From Promethearchaeota archaeon (GTDB lineage: Archaea; Asgardarchaeota; Lokiarchaeia; Sigyniarchaeales; SOKP01): a stretch of 8,112 nucleotides of DNA. The translations under genes and the position numbers were made by a program. The notes beneath the pieces were generated by a model. That model searched no databases, was not told the origin of the DNA, and worked only from the letters and a program-made list of their open reading frames with translations. The stretch lies in NCBI GenBank assembly GCA_030606095.1, contig JAUWHC010000097.1:1-8112 (forward strand), read 5' to 3'. Shown piece after piece: positions 1 to 6,113 of the stretch; position 1 is the first letter of the stretch; every line of letters starts with the position of its first letter.

Positions 1-1883
1 TCGAATCGAGGGAAATTGCTTGAAGTTATTTCTAAGCGTATTTTGTGGTTTTTTGGAAAATAGATACCAATTGAACCAATGGCGAATTCGTATTTATAAA
101 TTTTATTTGGTTTGATGAGTTTAGGTTCGTTTAAATCGCCATTAAGAAAGCGAGTTCTTACACCAGAATCTATAACATTTATCGAAGTTTTTCCATTAGG
201 ATAGACATCAACTAGTTTAACCATAAAATCTGTATCCTGTACGGTGGTTGAAGCAAAAAGGATCATTTTGACCTCACCGATAATTTCTATACCTTTTTCG
301 AGCGTTTTTGAAGTATATATTAACACATCATCACGCTTTTCAATATTAGTCTGATCTTGAGGACCGCTTAAGAGAAAAAGATTTCTTCCCCCTTTTGTAA
401 TCACAGGATTAGTAGGATCGAAATGATATTTATCGGGTGGTTCTTCTTTCGGTTCGTTTTTTGAAAGGACGCCATCTCCGTAAAGGCTATTACTTTTCCC
501 ATTAGAATGCAAGTAAAATTTTGTTTCATTAGAAGAAGGCGGCCACTTTTTAAAACCTCTCCAAATATTTTTATTTAATACAAATACTTGTAATGGAGGT
601 AGTTTTGCAAAATCTGCCTCTTCTCCTTTTAACCAAGATTCATACCACCAAAATGGAAGGATATTTTTAAAAAACCTGAAGTCATCTTTTAAATGGGCGT
701 ACTTTAATGGCTTAATAAATAATTTATCCATATTTATATGTGTCCAAGGGCCAATGATCATCTTAAAATTCTCTTTGAAAAACTTTGGAGCCATTTCTTG
801 TATTAACTTCGCGTCTCGTAACATGTGTTCAATAAACATGTCGTACCAACCTCCAATAAAAAGTATGGGCGTATTAAATTTATAATCAAGTCCAAATGCA
901 TATGGGGATAATTCGTGATTGTGAAATAATTTTCTCTCATAGAACAATTCCTTTATCAACTTAGCGAACGAACCATCGTCCTTTTTAGAAACATCTACAT
1001 CCGTCTTATAGACTCGATTCATAATCTTCATCAAGTATTTAGCTCCTTCTATGCTTGCCATATCCGATAACTTTGGTATTTTTGAGTCTAAAGGTTCGTT
1101 ATAAAAGCTAATAGAGGGGTTAAAAAACAATTGTTTGTAATATCCATCTTTATCCCACTGATCAAAATCCATAGTTGTTAGTTTTTTCATGCTAGAGGTA
1201 GAATTCATGATTAAATATAGAGAACCTGTCAAACCAATCGGATACAAACCTCCAGGATGCCAAAAAACGTTTGAAAAAGAACTGTGAATTGGACTTAAAC
1301 AAGTAAGTAAATTTTCGTTATCCCAAGATACTGCTAATTGTGTTATACCCAAATAAGACAATCCCCACATTCCTATTTTCCCATTGTACCAAAATCGTTT
1401 AGTGATCCAACGTAAAGTTTCTAAACCATCTTGTCGTTCATACATGTATATCGAATTAGTGCTATAATCGATCGATTGTGCACAACCTCGTATATCTTGG
1501 AGAACTGAAACAAACCCTTTAGACGCTAAGAAATATCCTAATATACTAAGACGATCTTTCCAATAGGGTAGCCTTATTAGAATTGTAGGACACTTACCTT
1601 TCTTTTTATAAATCTTTTTCGGTAAATATATGTCGGTTGCTAACTTTCCTCCGTCTTCAAGAGTTATAAGAGTTTGTTTTAATCTAATGACGTCATTTTC
1701 AGGTAAAAAACTAATATTTTGAAGTTTACCCAAACGCCCAATTATTTTAAATATTTTAAATAGTGGAGGGAAAACATAATCTACAAAAAATGCCATTCGA
1801 ATAATAATTGAGCTTAGTGGGATCAAAATTGTAGGTAATTCAAGACCAATTTTGATTTCCTTAGGGTTAAATTTTTGTTGCAT
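1..1883 (-). CDS. CocE/NonD family (S15-like) alpha/beta hydrolase, 3' end missing
   Basis: Reading the minus strand from ATG at 1883 gives 627 uninterrupted codons to the window edge; an in-frame TAA lies just upstream, so this start is firm. The family cleaves acyl bonds: X-Pro dipeptidyl-peptidases, cocaine esterase, glutaryl-7-ACA acylase. The hydrolase core spans about residues 65-420. The serine nucleophile is S176 in GLSYLG, the acid D348 in GGWYDMF, the base H382 in GPWTHIN. DIRGC (130-134) is the usual segment before the cap. The C-terminal jelly-roll domain starts near 430 and ends at SSNFPRF, just where the family motif SSNFPRFDRN occurs, so only a few dozen residues should be missing. 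Odd: a 60-residue N-terminal extension with a hydrophobic stretch (about 17-46), perhaps membrane-associated; no classical signal peptide. Substrate cannot be told. The gene lies downstream of the 152-residue gene on the same strand, 134 nt apart. Confidence 0.9.
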   Translation of the reverse strand, partial: MQQKFNPKEIKIGLELPTILIPLSSIIIRMAFFVDYVFPPLFKIFKIIGRLGKLQNISFLPENDVIRLKQTLITLEDGGKLATDIYLPKKIYKKKGKCPTILIRLPYWKDRLSILGYFLASKGFVSVLQDIRGCAQSIDYSTNSIYMYERQDGLETLRWITKRFWYNGKIGMWGLSYLGITQLAVSWDNENLLTCLSPIHSSFSNVFWHPGGLYPIGLTGSLYLIMNSTSSMKKLTTMDFDQWDKDGYYKQLFFNPSISFYNEPLDSKIPKLSDMASIEGAKYLMKIMNRVYKTDVDVSKKDDGSFAKLIKELFYERKLFHNHELSPYAFGLDYKFNTPILFIGGWYDMFIEHMLRDAKLIQEMAPKFFKENFKMIIGPWTHINMDKLFIKPLKYAHLKDDFRFFKNILPFWWYESWLKGEEADFAKLPPLQVFVLNKNIWRGFKKWPPSSNETKFYLHSNGKSNSLYGDGVLSKNEPKEEPPDKYHFDPTNPVITKGGRNLFLLSGPQDQTNIEKRDDVLIYTSKTLEKGIEIIGEVKMILFASTTVQDTDFMVKLVDVYPNGKTSINVIDSGVRTRFLNGDLNEPKLIKPNKIYKYEFAIGSIGIYFPKNHKIRLEITSSNFPRF

Positions 1884-1934
1884 ACTTTAAAATTATAAAA
1901 AGTTAAAGATTTTTGAACTTAATTGTTTCCTTTT

Positions 1935-1941
1935 CCTCCTT
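1935..1941 (-). promoter_or_regulatory. orphan Shine-Dalgarno-like AAGGAGG
   Basis: The minus strand reads AAGGAGG, a full match to the 16S anti-Shine-Dalgarno core, inside a polypurine tract (1926-1942). No ATG, GTG or TTG follows at ribosome-binding distance, and the next real start (1883) is about 52 nt away. It may be a chance polypurine tract. Confidence 0.2.
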
Positions 1942-2017
1942 GCTTAAAAAATCTAAAGTCAACTCAAATATTTTTCACTTTACCTAAATAATAAAAAAAG
2001 AAATAATTAAAAATAAA

Positions 2018-2476
2018 TTACTTTAGAAACGCTCTTTTTCCCAAGTAAATAAAAAGTTCGCCTAATTCGAAAATCGTGAGCGGAAAGACTAAGTTAGCCA
2101 TGTCAGTTCTCAAATCTTGTTTATTTTTTCCGGCACAAATTAATTTTTCTATATCCTCTACGTAGTCATCCATGTTTAAGAAGAGTATCTCAATTTTATC
2201 ACAACCGGTTAATTCTTCGATATCTTTATCTAAATGTACTTCGACTTGGTTTAATAACCCTAATTTTAACTTAGGGTCCAATTCATATTCAGTGATAACT
2301 TCGTTCATTTCCTCTAGAATAATATTTATAGTTAAGTTCCAATCTTTATTCTCTTTATATTTTGGAATTAACACTTCGCTTATTATTATTTCAAAAAGAG
2401 TATTAGGCGCTTGTTCGTCGAATTCAACCTCTAAACCAGACCTTAATTTAATTTTTTTAACCAATTCGAAACTCAA
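2018..2476 (-). CDS. hypothetical protein, 152 residues, TTG start
   Basis: I do not recognise this protein. It starts MSFELVKKIKLRSG and is rich in Glu, Asp, Ile and Leu; alternating charged and hydrophobic residues suggest a mainly helical, soluble, acidic protein. A more hydrophobic last quarter (ANLVFPLTIFELGELFIYLG) could pack in an interface. No cysteine pairs, nucleotide-binding loop or signal peptide is visible. The best start is TTG: the frame is open for about 29 codons further upstream but holds no ATG or GTG, and no ATG at all occurs on this strand between 2477 and 2600. TATA-like boxes lie at 2529-2537 and 2548-2556 on this strand. The start could also be the TTG four codons inside. 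It precedes the hydrolase gene in the same direction, but the 134-nt gap gives little support for an operon. Confidence 0.6.
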   Translation of the reverse strand: MSFELVKKIKLRSGLEVEFDEQAPNTLFEIIISEVLIPKYKENKDWNLTINIILEEMNEVITEYELDPKLKLGLLNQVEVHLDKDIEELTGCDKIEILFLNMDDYVEDIEKLICAGKNKQDLRTDMANLVFPLTIFELGELFIYLGKRAFLK

Positions 2477-2524
2477 CTCAATAATTAATTCGCTTAAAAT
2501 TTGCTTCTTATTAAATAATAGACT

Positions 2525-2556
2525 ATTTTTTTTTATACTTTTTGGGACTTTATAAA
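2525..2556 (-). promoter_or_regulatory. putative TATA-box promoter of the 152-residue gene
   Basis: On the minus strand two archaeal TATA-like elements occur, TTTATAAAG (2548-2556) and TATAAAAAAAAA (about 2526-2537). The nearer one lies about 53 nt before the TTG at 2476, which would leave a leader of roughly 25-30 nt. This is inference from composition and spacing; the region is AT-rich and chance matches are common. Confidence 0.3.
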
Positions 2557-2612
2557 TCTTGACTTAGAAATCAGCAATTCAAAATATAAAAAAAAAAATA
2601 TAAGCAAAACAA

Positions 2613-2665
2613 ACTCTTTTTTTAAATTTGCGTATAACCAATTTTTTCAGCTTGAAAAAAAGAGT
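2613..2665. repeat. 11-bp inverted repeat ACTCTTTTTTT / AAAAAAAGAGT
   Basis: The arms 2613-2623 and 2655-2665 are perfectly complementary with a 31-nt loop, inside which AAATT (2624-2628) can pair with AATTT (2640-2644). Seven of eleven pairs are A-T, so the structure is weak. It directly abuts the 2666-2798 unit. Function unknown. Confidence 0.35.
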
Positions 2666-2804
2666 AAATTGGAAACCAAGACCTTCAAATTTTTAAAAAG
2701 AGGAGATGTATTTATCTAATAACAGGGTTAAGGGTTGAGGTATTGAGTCTTTCGACTCTTAGGTATAAGAATATATTTTTGATCATAGTTTCCAATTTTT
2801 TTTT
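2666..2804 (+). ncRNA. candidate structured RNA or small palindromic element
   Basis: AAATTGGAAAC (2666-2676) is exactly complementary to GTTTCCAATTT (2788-2798), enclosing 111 nt. Inside are a GAGTC-TTTC-GACTC hairpin (2745-2758) and a weaker AGAT/ATCT hairpin (2704-2717). The closing stem runs straight into a run of nine T (2796-2804), as an archaeal oligo-T terminator would. Terminal stem, internal hairpin and T-run suggest a small RNA of about 135 nt transcribed on the plus strand. I find no tRNA, 5S rRNA or C/D-box signature. A MITE with 11-bp terminal inverted repeats is an alternative, but no flanking target duplication is visible. Chance pairing in AT-rich DNA remains possible. Confidence 0.3.
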
Positions 2805-2981
2805 ATATTTAGATATTGATCACTTAACTATTTAAAGATATCTATCTTTTCACATGACAAAAGGGAAAAATGAAAATGGGCTAACATTAGATTATTAAAG
2901 GTCAATTTAAAAAGATATTGCTATTAAATTGCTGAAAATGGGAGCTTTTAGAAACTTAGGTGAGATTTAGGATATTAATAT

Positions 2982-3000
2982 AAGGAAGATTATATTCCTT
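2982..3000 (-). terminator. hairpin downstream of the CoiA-like gene
   Basis: AAGGAA (2982-2987) and TTCCTT (2995-3000) form a 6-bp stem with a 7-nt loop, about 60 nt beyond the stop codon of the minus-strand CoiA-like gene. It has no strong T-run after it on the minus strand, so the terminator role is only a guess from position. Confidence 0.2.
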
Positions 3001-3059
3001 CTCTAATTTCTAAGAATAGCACGATTTCCATGTTAGATGATGGTAAATTAAACAGATAA

Positions 3060-3884
3060 TTACGAAATAATCTTCTTTTGAATATTTTTAATAATTTTTC
3101 GACGAAAATCTATCTTTTTCTCATTAACTAATTCAATTATAGCGTTATATACCTTGTATCTTCCATATTTTTTTTTAAAAGACTTTAAAATTGCCTTTAA
3201 CAATTTATTCTCGTCATACTGTGCTTTCTTATTATTCAGATAATAAAAAGTTACAATTCTCTTTTTCAAGATATTTTTTAAATTTTTATCGTAGAACCGA
3301 GCGATCTTGTACCCTGAAAATTCCGTACACAGTATTTTCCAGCTAGGAATTTCTGTAAAATTTGAATCCCTAAAATAATAGCTATCGTATCGAGTTTTAA
3401 AAAACCCACGTTTTTTTTTATTAAATGGCTTAGAAAAATGAAGTGCGAAAGGCGTTCTAAGAGATGCCTTGTTATTACGAATGTTCAAATTAATGTAATA
3501 GACACGCCCCCCATACATTCGATGCAAGAAATTTTCTGCCAAGCTAATTTTTATACATTTAGTATCAACGGGGTATTTTGGCGATACAACGCAGTTCCCT
3601 TCCCCATATAACACCCATAAAATGTAGATACCTTGTTGATTATAATCCTTCGTTCTATTGATAATTTCTTTTACAGAAATTTTAGAATTTTGAACTTCTA
3701 CTACTACTTCTTTTCCTGTATCGAGTTTAAAATACACGTCGGCAAAGCGATTCCCTAAATATTTTTCAACGGATCTTTTTATTACCGACTTATCGTTTTC
3801 ATATATATGCTTGTACAATAACAACTTGATCGCTTTATGGAAATGAGATTCTGCTGGAGTGCTAATCAGTGAAATTTCCTTCAT
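3060..3884 (-). CDS. CoiA-like nuclease-fold protein
   Basis: A 274-residue protein whose first 100 residues match the layout of the CoiA-like nuclease domain (restriction-endonuclease-like fold): ESHFHKAIK (12-20) near the start, RFADVYF with D49, then VVVEVQNSKIS with E63 and Q65, then RTKDYNQQGIYILWVLYG (77-94). The D...ExQ arrangement followed by S-I-S, R-T-x-x-Y and a strand containing I-x-W-V-L is typical of CoiA. CoiA was named for competence in Gram-positive bacteria, where it acts on incoming DNA; homologues occur more widely with unknown roles. The C-terminal 130 residues are very basic (KKKRGFF, LKKRIVTFYY, FKKKYGRYK), fitting DNA binding. No CxxC zinc finger is seen. ATG at 3884 is preceded by TTTAGGGCAAA, at most a weak ribosome site. 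It is divergent from the gene at 4071. Confidence 0.7.
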   Translation of the reverse strand: MKEISLISTPAESHFHKAIKLLLYKHIYENDKSVIKRSVEKYLGNRFADVYFKLDTGKEVVVEVQNSKISVKEIINRTKDYNQQGIYILWVLYGEGNCVVSPKYPVDTKCIKISLAENFLHRMYGGRVYYINLNIRNNKASLRTPFALHFSKPFNKKKRGFFKTRYDSYYFRDSNFTEIPSWKILCTEFSGYKIARFYDKNLKNILKKRIVTFYYLNNKKAQYDENKLLKAILKSFKKKYGRYKVYNAIIELVNEKKIDFRRKIIKNIQKKIIS

Positions 3885-4070
3885 TTTGCCCTAAATAGCA
3901 AAAAACGCTTTCTTTTCTTGAAAAGATTCTCAGATACTTAATATATTTTGAGAGTATTATGAATTTTTGAATTTTTACCAAGATTTTTCTTTATATATAA
4001 TTAGAATATTATAAATTCATTAAACTGTATACAATAAAAAAGCAGTGTTTACTAAAAAAATGTGATAACA
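3885..4070. promoter_or_regulatory. divergent promoter region with a 16-bp palindrome
   Basis: This 186-nt AT-rich spacer separates the divergent CoiA-like (minus) and 4071 (plus) genes. On the plus strand TTATATATAA (3991-4000) and ATTATAAAT (4008-4016) are TATA-like, 55-70 nt before ATG 4071. On the minus strand ATATATT (about 3940-3947) lies about 57 nt before ATG 3884. A near-perfect dyad, TCTTTTC-TT-GAAAAGA (3911-3926), sits between the minus-strand TATA candidate and the CoiA-like start, where a repressor could block transcription or its leader could fold. The promoter assignments are inference. Confidence 0.35.
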
Positions 4071-4787
4071 ATGGTTGATAAACATAGCCAAAGTTTTTTT
4101 GGGCAATCGACGGGGCTTACGATTAGAAGTTCTTCAAAAACAGAACCATTTATCTTTTTCAAGTGCATCAAGAAAAAACCAGATGGTTCGTGGGAAAAAC
4201 CTTCTTTAGGAGAAGGAAAGACAATAAAATGCAATTTAGACGAAATCGTAATGATTTTAGATGTCCTAAATCGAAATAGGGCCTCGTGGACGAGCTTTCA
4301 TAATTTCAAAGATGTAAAAACTCAAATATCTTTTAAATGGGAGGATGATGCCAAGCAAAAATTATTAATATATATCGGTAAATATTCTAAGATGTTAAAA
4401 TTTGCCCAAATTGAAATTTTCAGGTTGTTATTAAAGCATATATTAGACGAAAAAATCGAGTTTGCTACAGTTTTGAACTTTGACGCCGTAAATAAAGAGG
4501 TAATATTTTCTAAAGGTGTTAACCAAATAAGTAAAGGAAATAGCTCAAAAACATTACCAATTGTGACAGAAACGGTAGAACGCAATGAAAGTGAAGTTAG
4601 TCAAATAAAAGGCGTTATTGAAGGTGAAACCGAAAAAGCTTTGCTTATCCAGTTTAACGAAGATAGAGAAGTGTGGATTCCTAAATCAATTATAAGATCT
4701 GATTACGACACTTCAGTAAAAGATAACACCCAAAACTTCTTAATTGATAACTGGATACTAAAAAGGAATAATATTAACACAAATTAA
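4071..4787 (+). CDS. probable nucleic-acid-binding protein (WEKPS..GEGKTIK / WIPKS domains)
   Basis: A 238-residue protein with two apparent modules. The first, about residues 22-135, has FFKCIKKKPDGSWEKPSLGEGKTIK followed by a helix, an ISFKWED strand and a long helix ending ILDEKIEFATV. I associate this pattern with archaeal single-stranded nucleic-acid-binding proteins (PUR-alpha/SSB-like), from memory only. A Ser/Thr/Asn-rich linker (about 145-176) leads to a small beta module (177-210), GVIEGETEKALLIQF..REVWIPKS, a form seen as an add-on in archaeal proteins. ATG at 4071 is chosen because GTGAT (4062-4066), resembling part of the archaeal ribosome site, precedes it by 4 nt; a GTG start at 4062 would add three residues. 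It is divergent from the CoiA-like gene and overlaps the acuC stop codon. DNA or RNA binding is an inference; no catalytic motif is visible. Confidence 0.7.
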   Translation: MVDKHSQSFFGQSTGLTIRSSSKTEPFIFFKCIKKKPDGSWEKPSLGEGKTIKCNLDEIVMILDVLNRNRASWTSFHNFKDVKTQISFKWEDDAKQKLLIYIGKYSKMLKFAQIEIFRLLLKHILDEKIEFATVLNFDAVNKEVIFSKGVNQISKGNSSKTLPIVTETVERNESEVSQIKGVIEGETEKALLIQFNEDREVWIPKSIIRSDYDTSVKDNTQNFLIDNWILKRNNINTN

Positions 4788-4798
4788 CTTTTTTTTTT
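4784..4798 (+). terminator. shared TTAA stop site and oligo-T terminator
   Basis: The plus-strand gene ends with TAA at 4785-4787 and acuC on the minus strand ends with TAA read from 4786-4784; the two stops overlap in the palindrome TTAA (4784-4787). A run of ten T (4789-4798) follows immediately on the plus strand and would serve as an archaeal oligo-T terminator for the plus-strand gene. The same run, read in reverse, encodes the Lys-Lys-Lys near the C terminus of AcuC. Confidence 0.5.
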
Positions 4799-5980
4799 AA
4801 GATTCGGAATAAATTCTTCGTCACAGAGAGCTCTTAATTCCCTGTTATAATCAATCATTTTTGTAGCAATTTCAGGATGAGAAAGTAGTTGTATTTCCGC
4901 TTTATCGTCGCGATCCCATAATAAGTAAGGAGTAGTTTCGTATGGAACTTCTTCCTTAACCTGATTTACCCACTCATCAGGTAATTCGTTCTTTAATTCA
5001 ACATCTATCATTCGCGCTAAAAATAACGTCCAAGCTCTAGGTACGGCAGTCATTAAATAACCTCCTCCACCTACTGCAATCCATTTGTTCTGACAGTAAT
5101 CGTGAGCAGATGTGTAGAGCGTTTGAGCAATGTCTCGATAAATCGAAATCGAAAGCCCCATTTGCGTTAAAGGGTCGCCAAAGTACATATCTGCTCCTAA
5201 CTGAGTTAATAAGACATCGGGGGCATAAGCTTCTAAAATCCTAGGTACACAATAACGAAATAATTTTCGAAACATTCTATTATTAGTACCTGGCAACAAA
5301 GGAAAGTTAATAGAAAATCCCTTTCCTGCTCCTTCACCGACTTCCTTCGTGTTTCCGGTACCTGGAAATAAAAATTTTCCGCTTTCGTGAAAAGAGATGG
5401 TTAAAACATTTGGATCGTCGTAAAAAAACCCTTGTACACCATCTCCATGGTGACAATCTATATCCAAATAGGCAATTCTAATATCATTTTTTAAATTTTT
5501 AAGATGATGAATAGCTACGGCAATATCGTTAAAAATACAAAATCCCGAAGCTTTTTTTTTATGTGCGTGATGAAGTCCTCCAGCGGGATTAAAAGCAATT
5601 GATATATCATTGTCTTGCCAAACCATATCTGTAGCTAACAAACTTGCTCCACACACTAATGCTGACGCTTCATACATACCTTTAAAAACAGGAGTATCTC
5701 CAGTATCTAACCCATAGAGATATGGTTGAACGCTTCTATCCATAGGGGTCTCGCTTAATTTTTTGACTATTTCCACATACTCTGGGTCGTGAGCTCTTTC
5801 TATTTCTTTTTGTGTGGCGAGACTTGGTTCAAAGACCTCTAATCTTTCGTTATTAAAAAGATTTAGTTTCTCCATAAGGCTATATGTAAGTTTAATCCTT
5901 AACGGTCTAAGAGGATGCTGAGGTCCGAAATTATAAATTTGAAATTTATCGGTATAAATAAGCGCTGTCTTATCAACCAT
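4784..5980 (-). CDS. acuC: AcuC / class I histone deacetylase family zinc deacylase
   Basis: A 398-residue cytosolic enzyme of the arginase/deacetylase fold, normal length for AcuC. Family members remove acetyl (or other acyl) groups from lysines; bacterial AcuC deacetylates acetyl-CoA synthetase, and eukaryotic relatives act on histones. Visible motifs: QHPLRPLR (21-28); AGGLHHA with the catalytic histidine pair H137/H138; GFCIFND (146-152); LDIDCHHGDGV with zinc ligands D175 and H177; SFHESG and FPGTG (196-208); LGAD with zinc ligand D264; GGGGY with catalytic Y308. All are intact, so the enzyme should be active. Substrate is unknown: acetyl-CoA synthetase, Alba or archaeal histones are options, and none is encoded nearby. 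ATG at 5980 has no clear Shine-Dalgarno; a TATA-like element (TATATC, 6024-6029 on this strand) lies about 45 nt upstream. Convergent with the 4071 gene and divergent from the 6114 gene. Confidence 0.95.
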   Translation of the reverse strand: MVDKTALIYTDKFQIYNFGPQHPLRPLRIKLTYSLMEKLNLFNNERLEVFEPSLATQKEIERAHDPEYVEIVKKLSETPMDRSVQPYLYGLDTGDTPVFKGMYEASALVCGASLLATDMVWQDNDISIAFNPAGGLHHAHKKKASGFCIFNDIAVAIHHLKNLKNDIRIAYLDIDCHHGDGVQGFFYDDPNVLTISFHESGKFLFPGTGNTKEVGEGAGKGFSINFPLLPGTNNRMFRKLFRYCVPRILEAYAPDVLLTQLGADMYFGDPLTQMGLSISIYRDIAQTLYTSAHDYCQNKWIAVGGGGYLMTAVPRAWTLFLARMIDVELKNELPDEWVNQVKEEVPYETTPYLLWDRDDKAEIQLLSHPEIATKMIDYNRELRALCDEEFIPNLKKKS

Positions 5981-6113
5981 AAATAATAATTACAATCCAT
6001 TTTTTAGAAGTTTTTAAAAAAAAGATATACAAAAAATTATATTATCGGAGTAACATATAAAAAAATAAAGGTATTGAAGAATATTTCATACTAAATTATT
6101 CTACCACTATAAA
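5981..6113. promoter_or_regulatory. divergent promoters of acuC and the 184-residue gene
   Basis: The 133-nt AT-rich spacer holds CATATAAAAAAAT (6054-6066) as a TATA candidate for the plus-strand gene, 48 nt before ATG 6114, and TGTATATCTTT on the minus strand (about 6021-6031) for acuC, about 45 nt before ATG 5980. The two boxes are only about 25 bp apart, so the two promoters could interfere or be co-regulated. No clear operator dyad is seen. Confidence 0.35.

Larger units (their letters stand above)
2557..3059. other. 500-base gene-free AT-rich region with inverted repeats
   Basis: No credible coding frame is seen on either strand; the longest ATG-started frames are about 10-20 codons. 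The region is very AT-rich and holds several palindromic elements: arms 2613-2623/2655-2665; the 133-nt unit 2666-2798; AAAGAT (2834-2839)/ATCTTT (2844-2849); AAGGAA (2982-2987)/TTCCTT (2995-3000). A 10-nt direct repeat TGAAAATGGG occurs at 2871-2880 and 2933-2942. It lies between the 3' end of the CoiA-like gene and the 5' end of the 152-residue gene, so it may hold the terminator of the former and the promoter of the latter. Confidence 0.6.

Noticed and set aside
2172..2555. A 127-codon plus-strand open frame opposite the 152-residue gene
   Set aside because: It is antisense to a frame with more protein-like composition, and its translation is Ser/Ile/Phe/Asn-rich low-complexity text typical of the reverse of an AT-rich gene.
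2701..2736. Ten-codon frame starting ATGTATTTATC after AAGAGGAG
   Set aside because: The purine-rich site touches the ATG with no spacing, the peptide is only about ten residues, and it lies inside the candidate RNA fold.
2666..2798. tRNA or 5S rRNA in the structured stretch
   Set aside because: There is no GGTTCGAATCC-type T arm, no CCA-compatible acceptor stem and no 5S core sequences; only the terminal stem is reminiscent.
4062..4070. GTG start three codons upstream for the nucleic-acid-binding protein
   Set aside because: ATG at 4071 has the GTGAT ribosome-site-like sequence at a suitable distance, and that sequence overlaps the GTG itself, so the GTG is better read as part of the ribosome site.
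4052..4234. 60-codon minus-strand open frame
   Set aside because: It is antisense to the N terminus of the gene at 4071, whose recognisable domain occupies the other strand.
4322..4585. 87-codon minus-strand open frame
   Set aside because: It is fully antisense to the 4071 gene and shows no motif or start signal.
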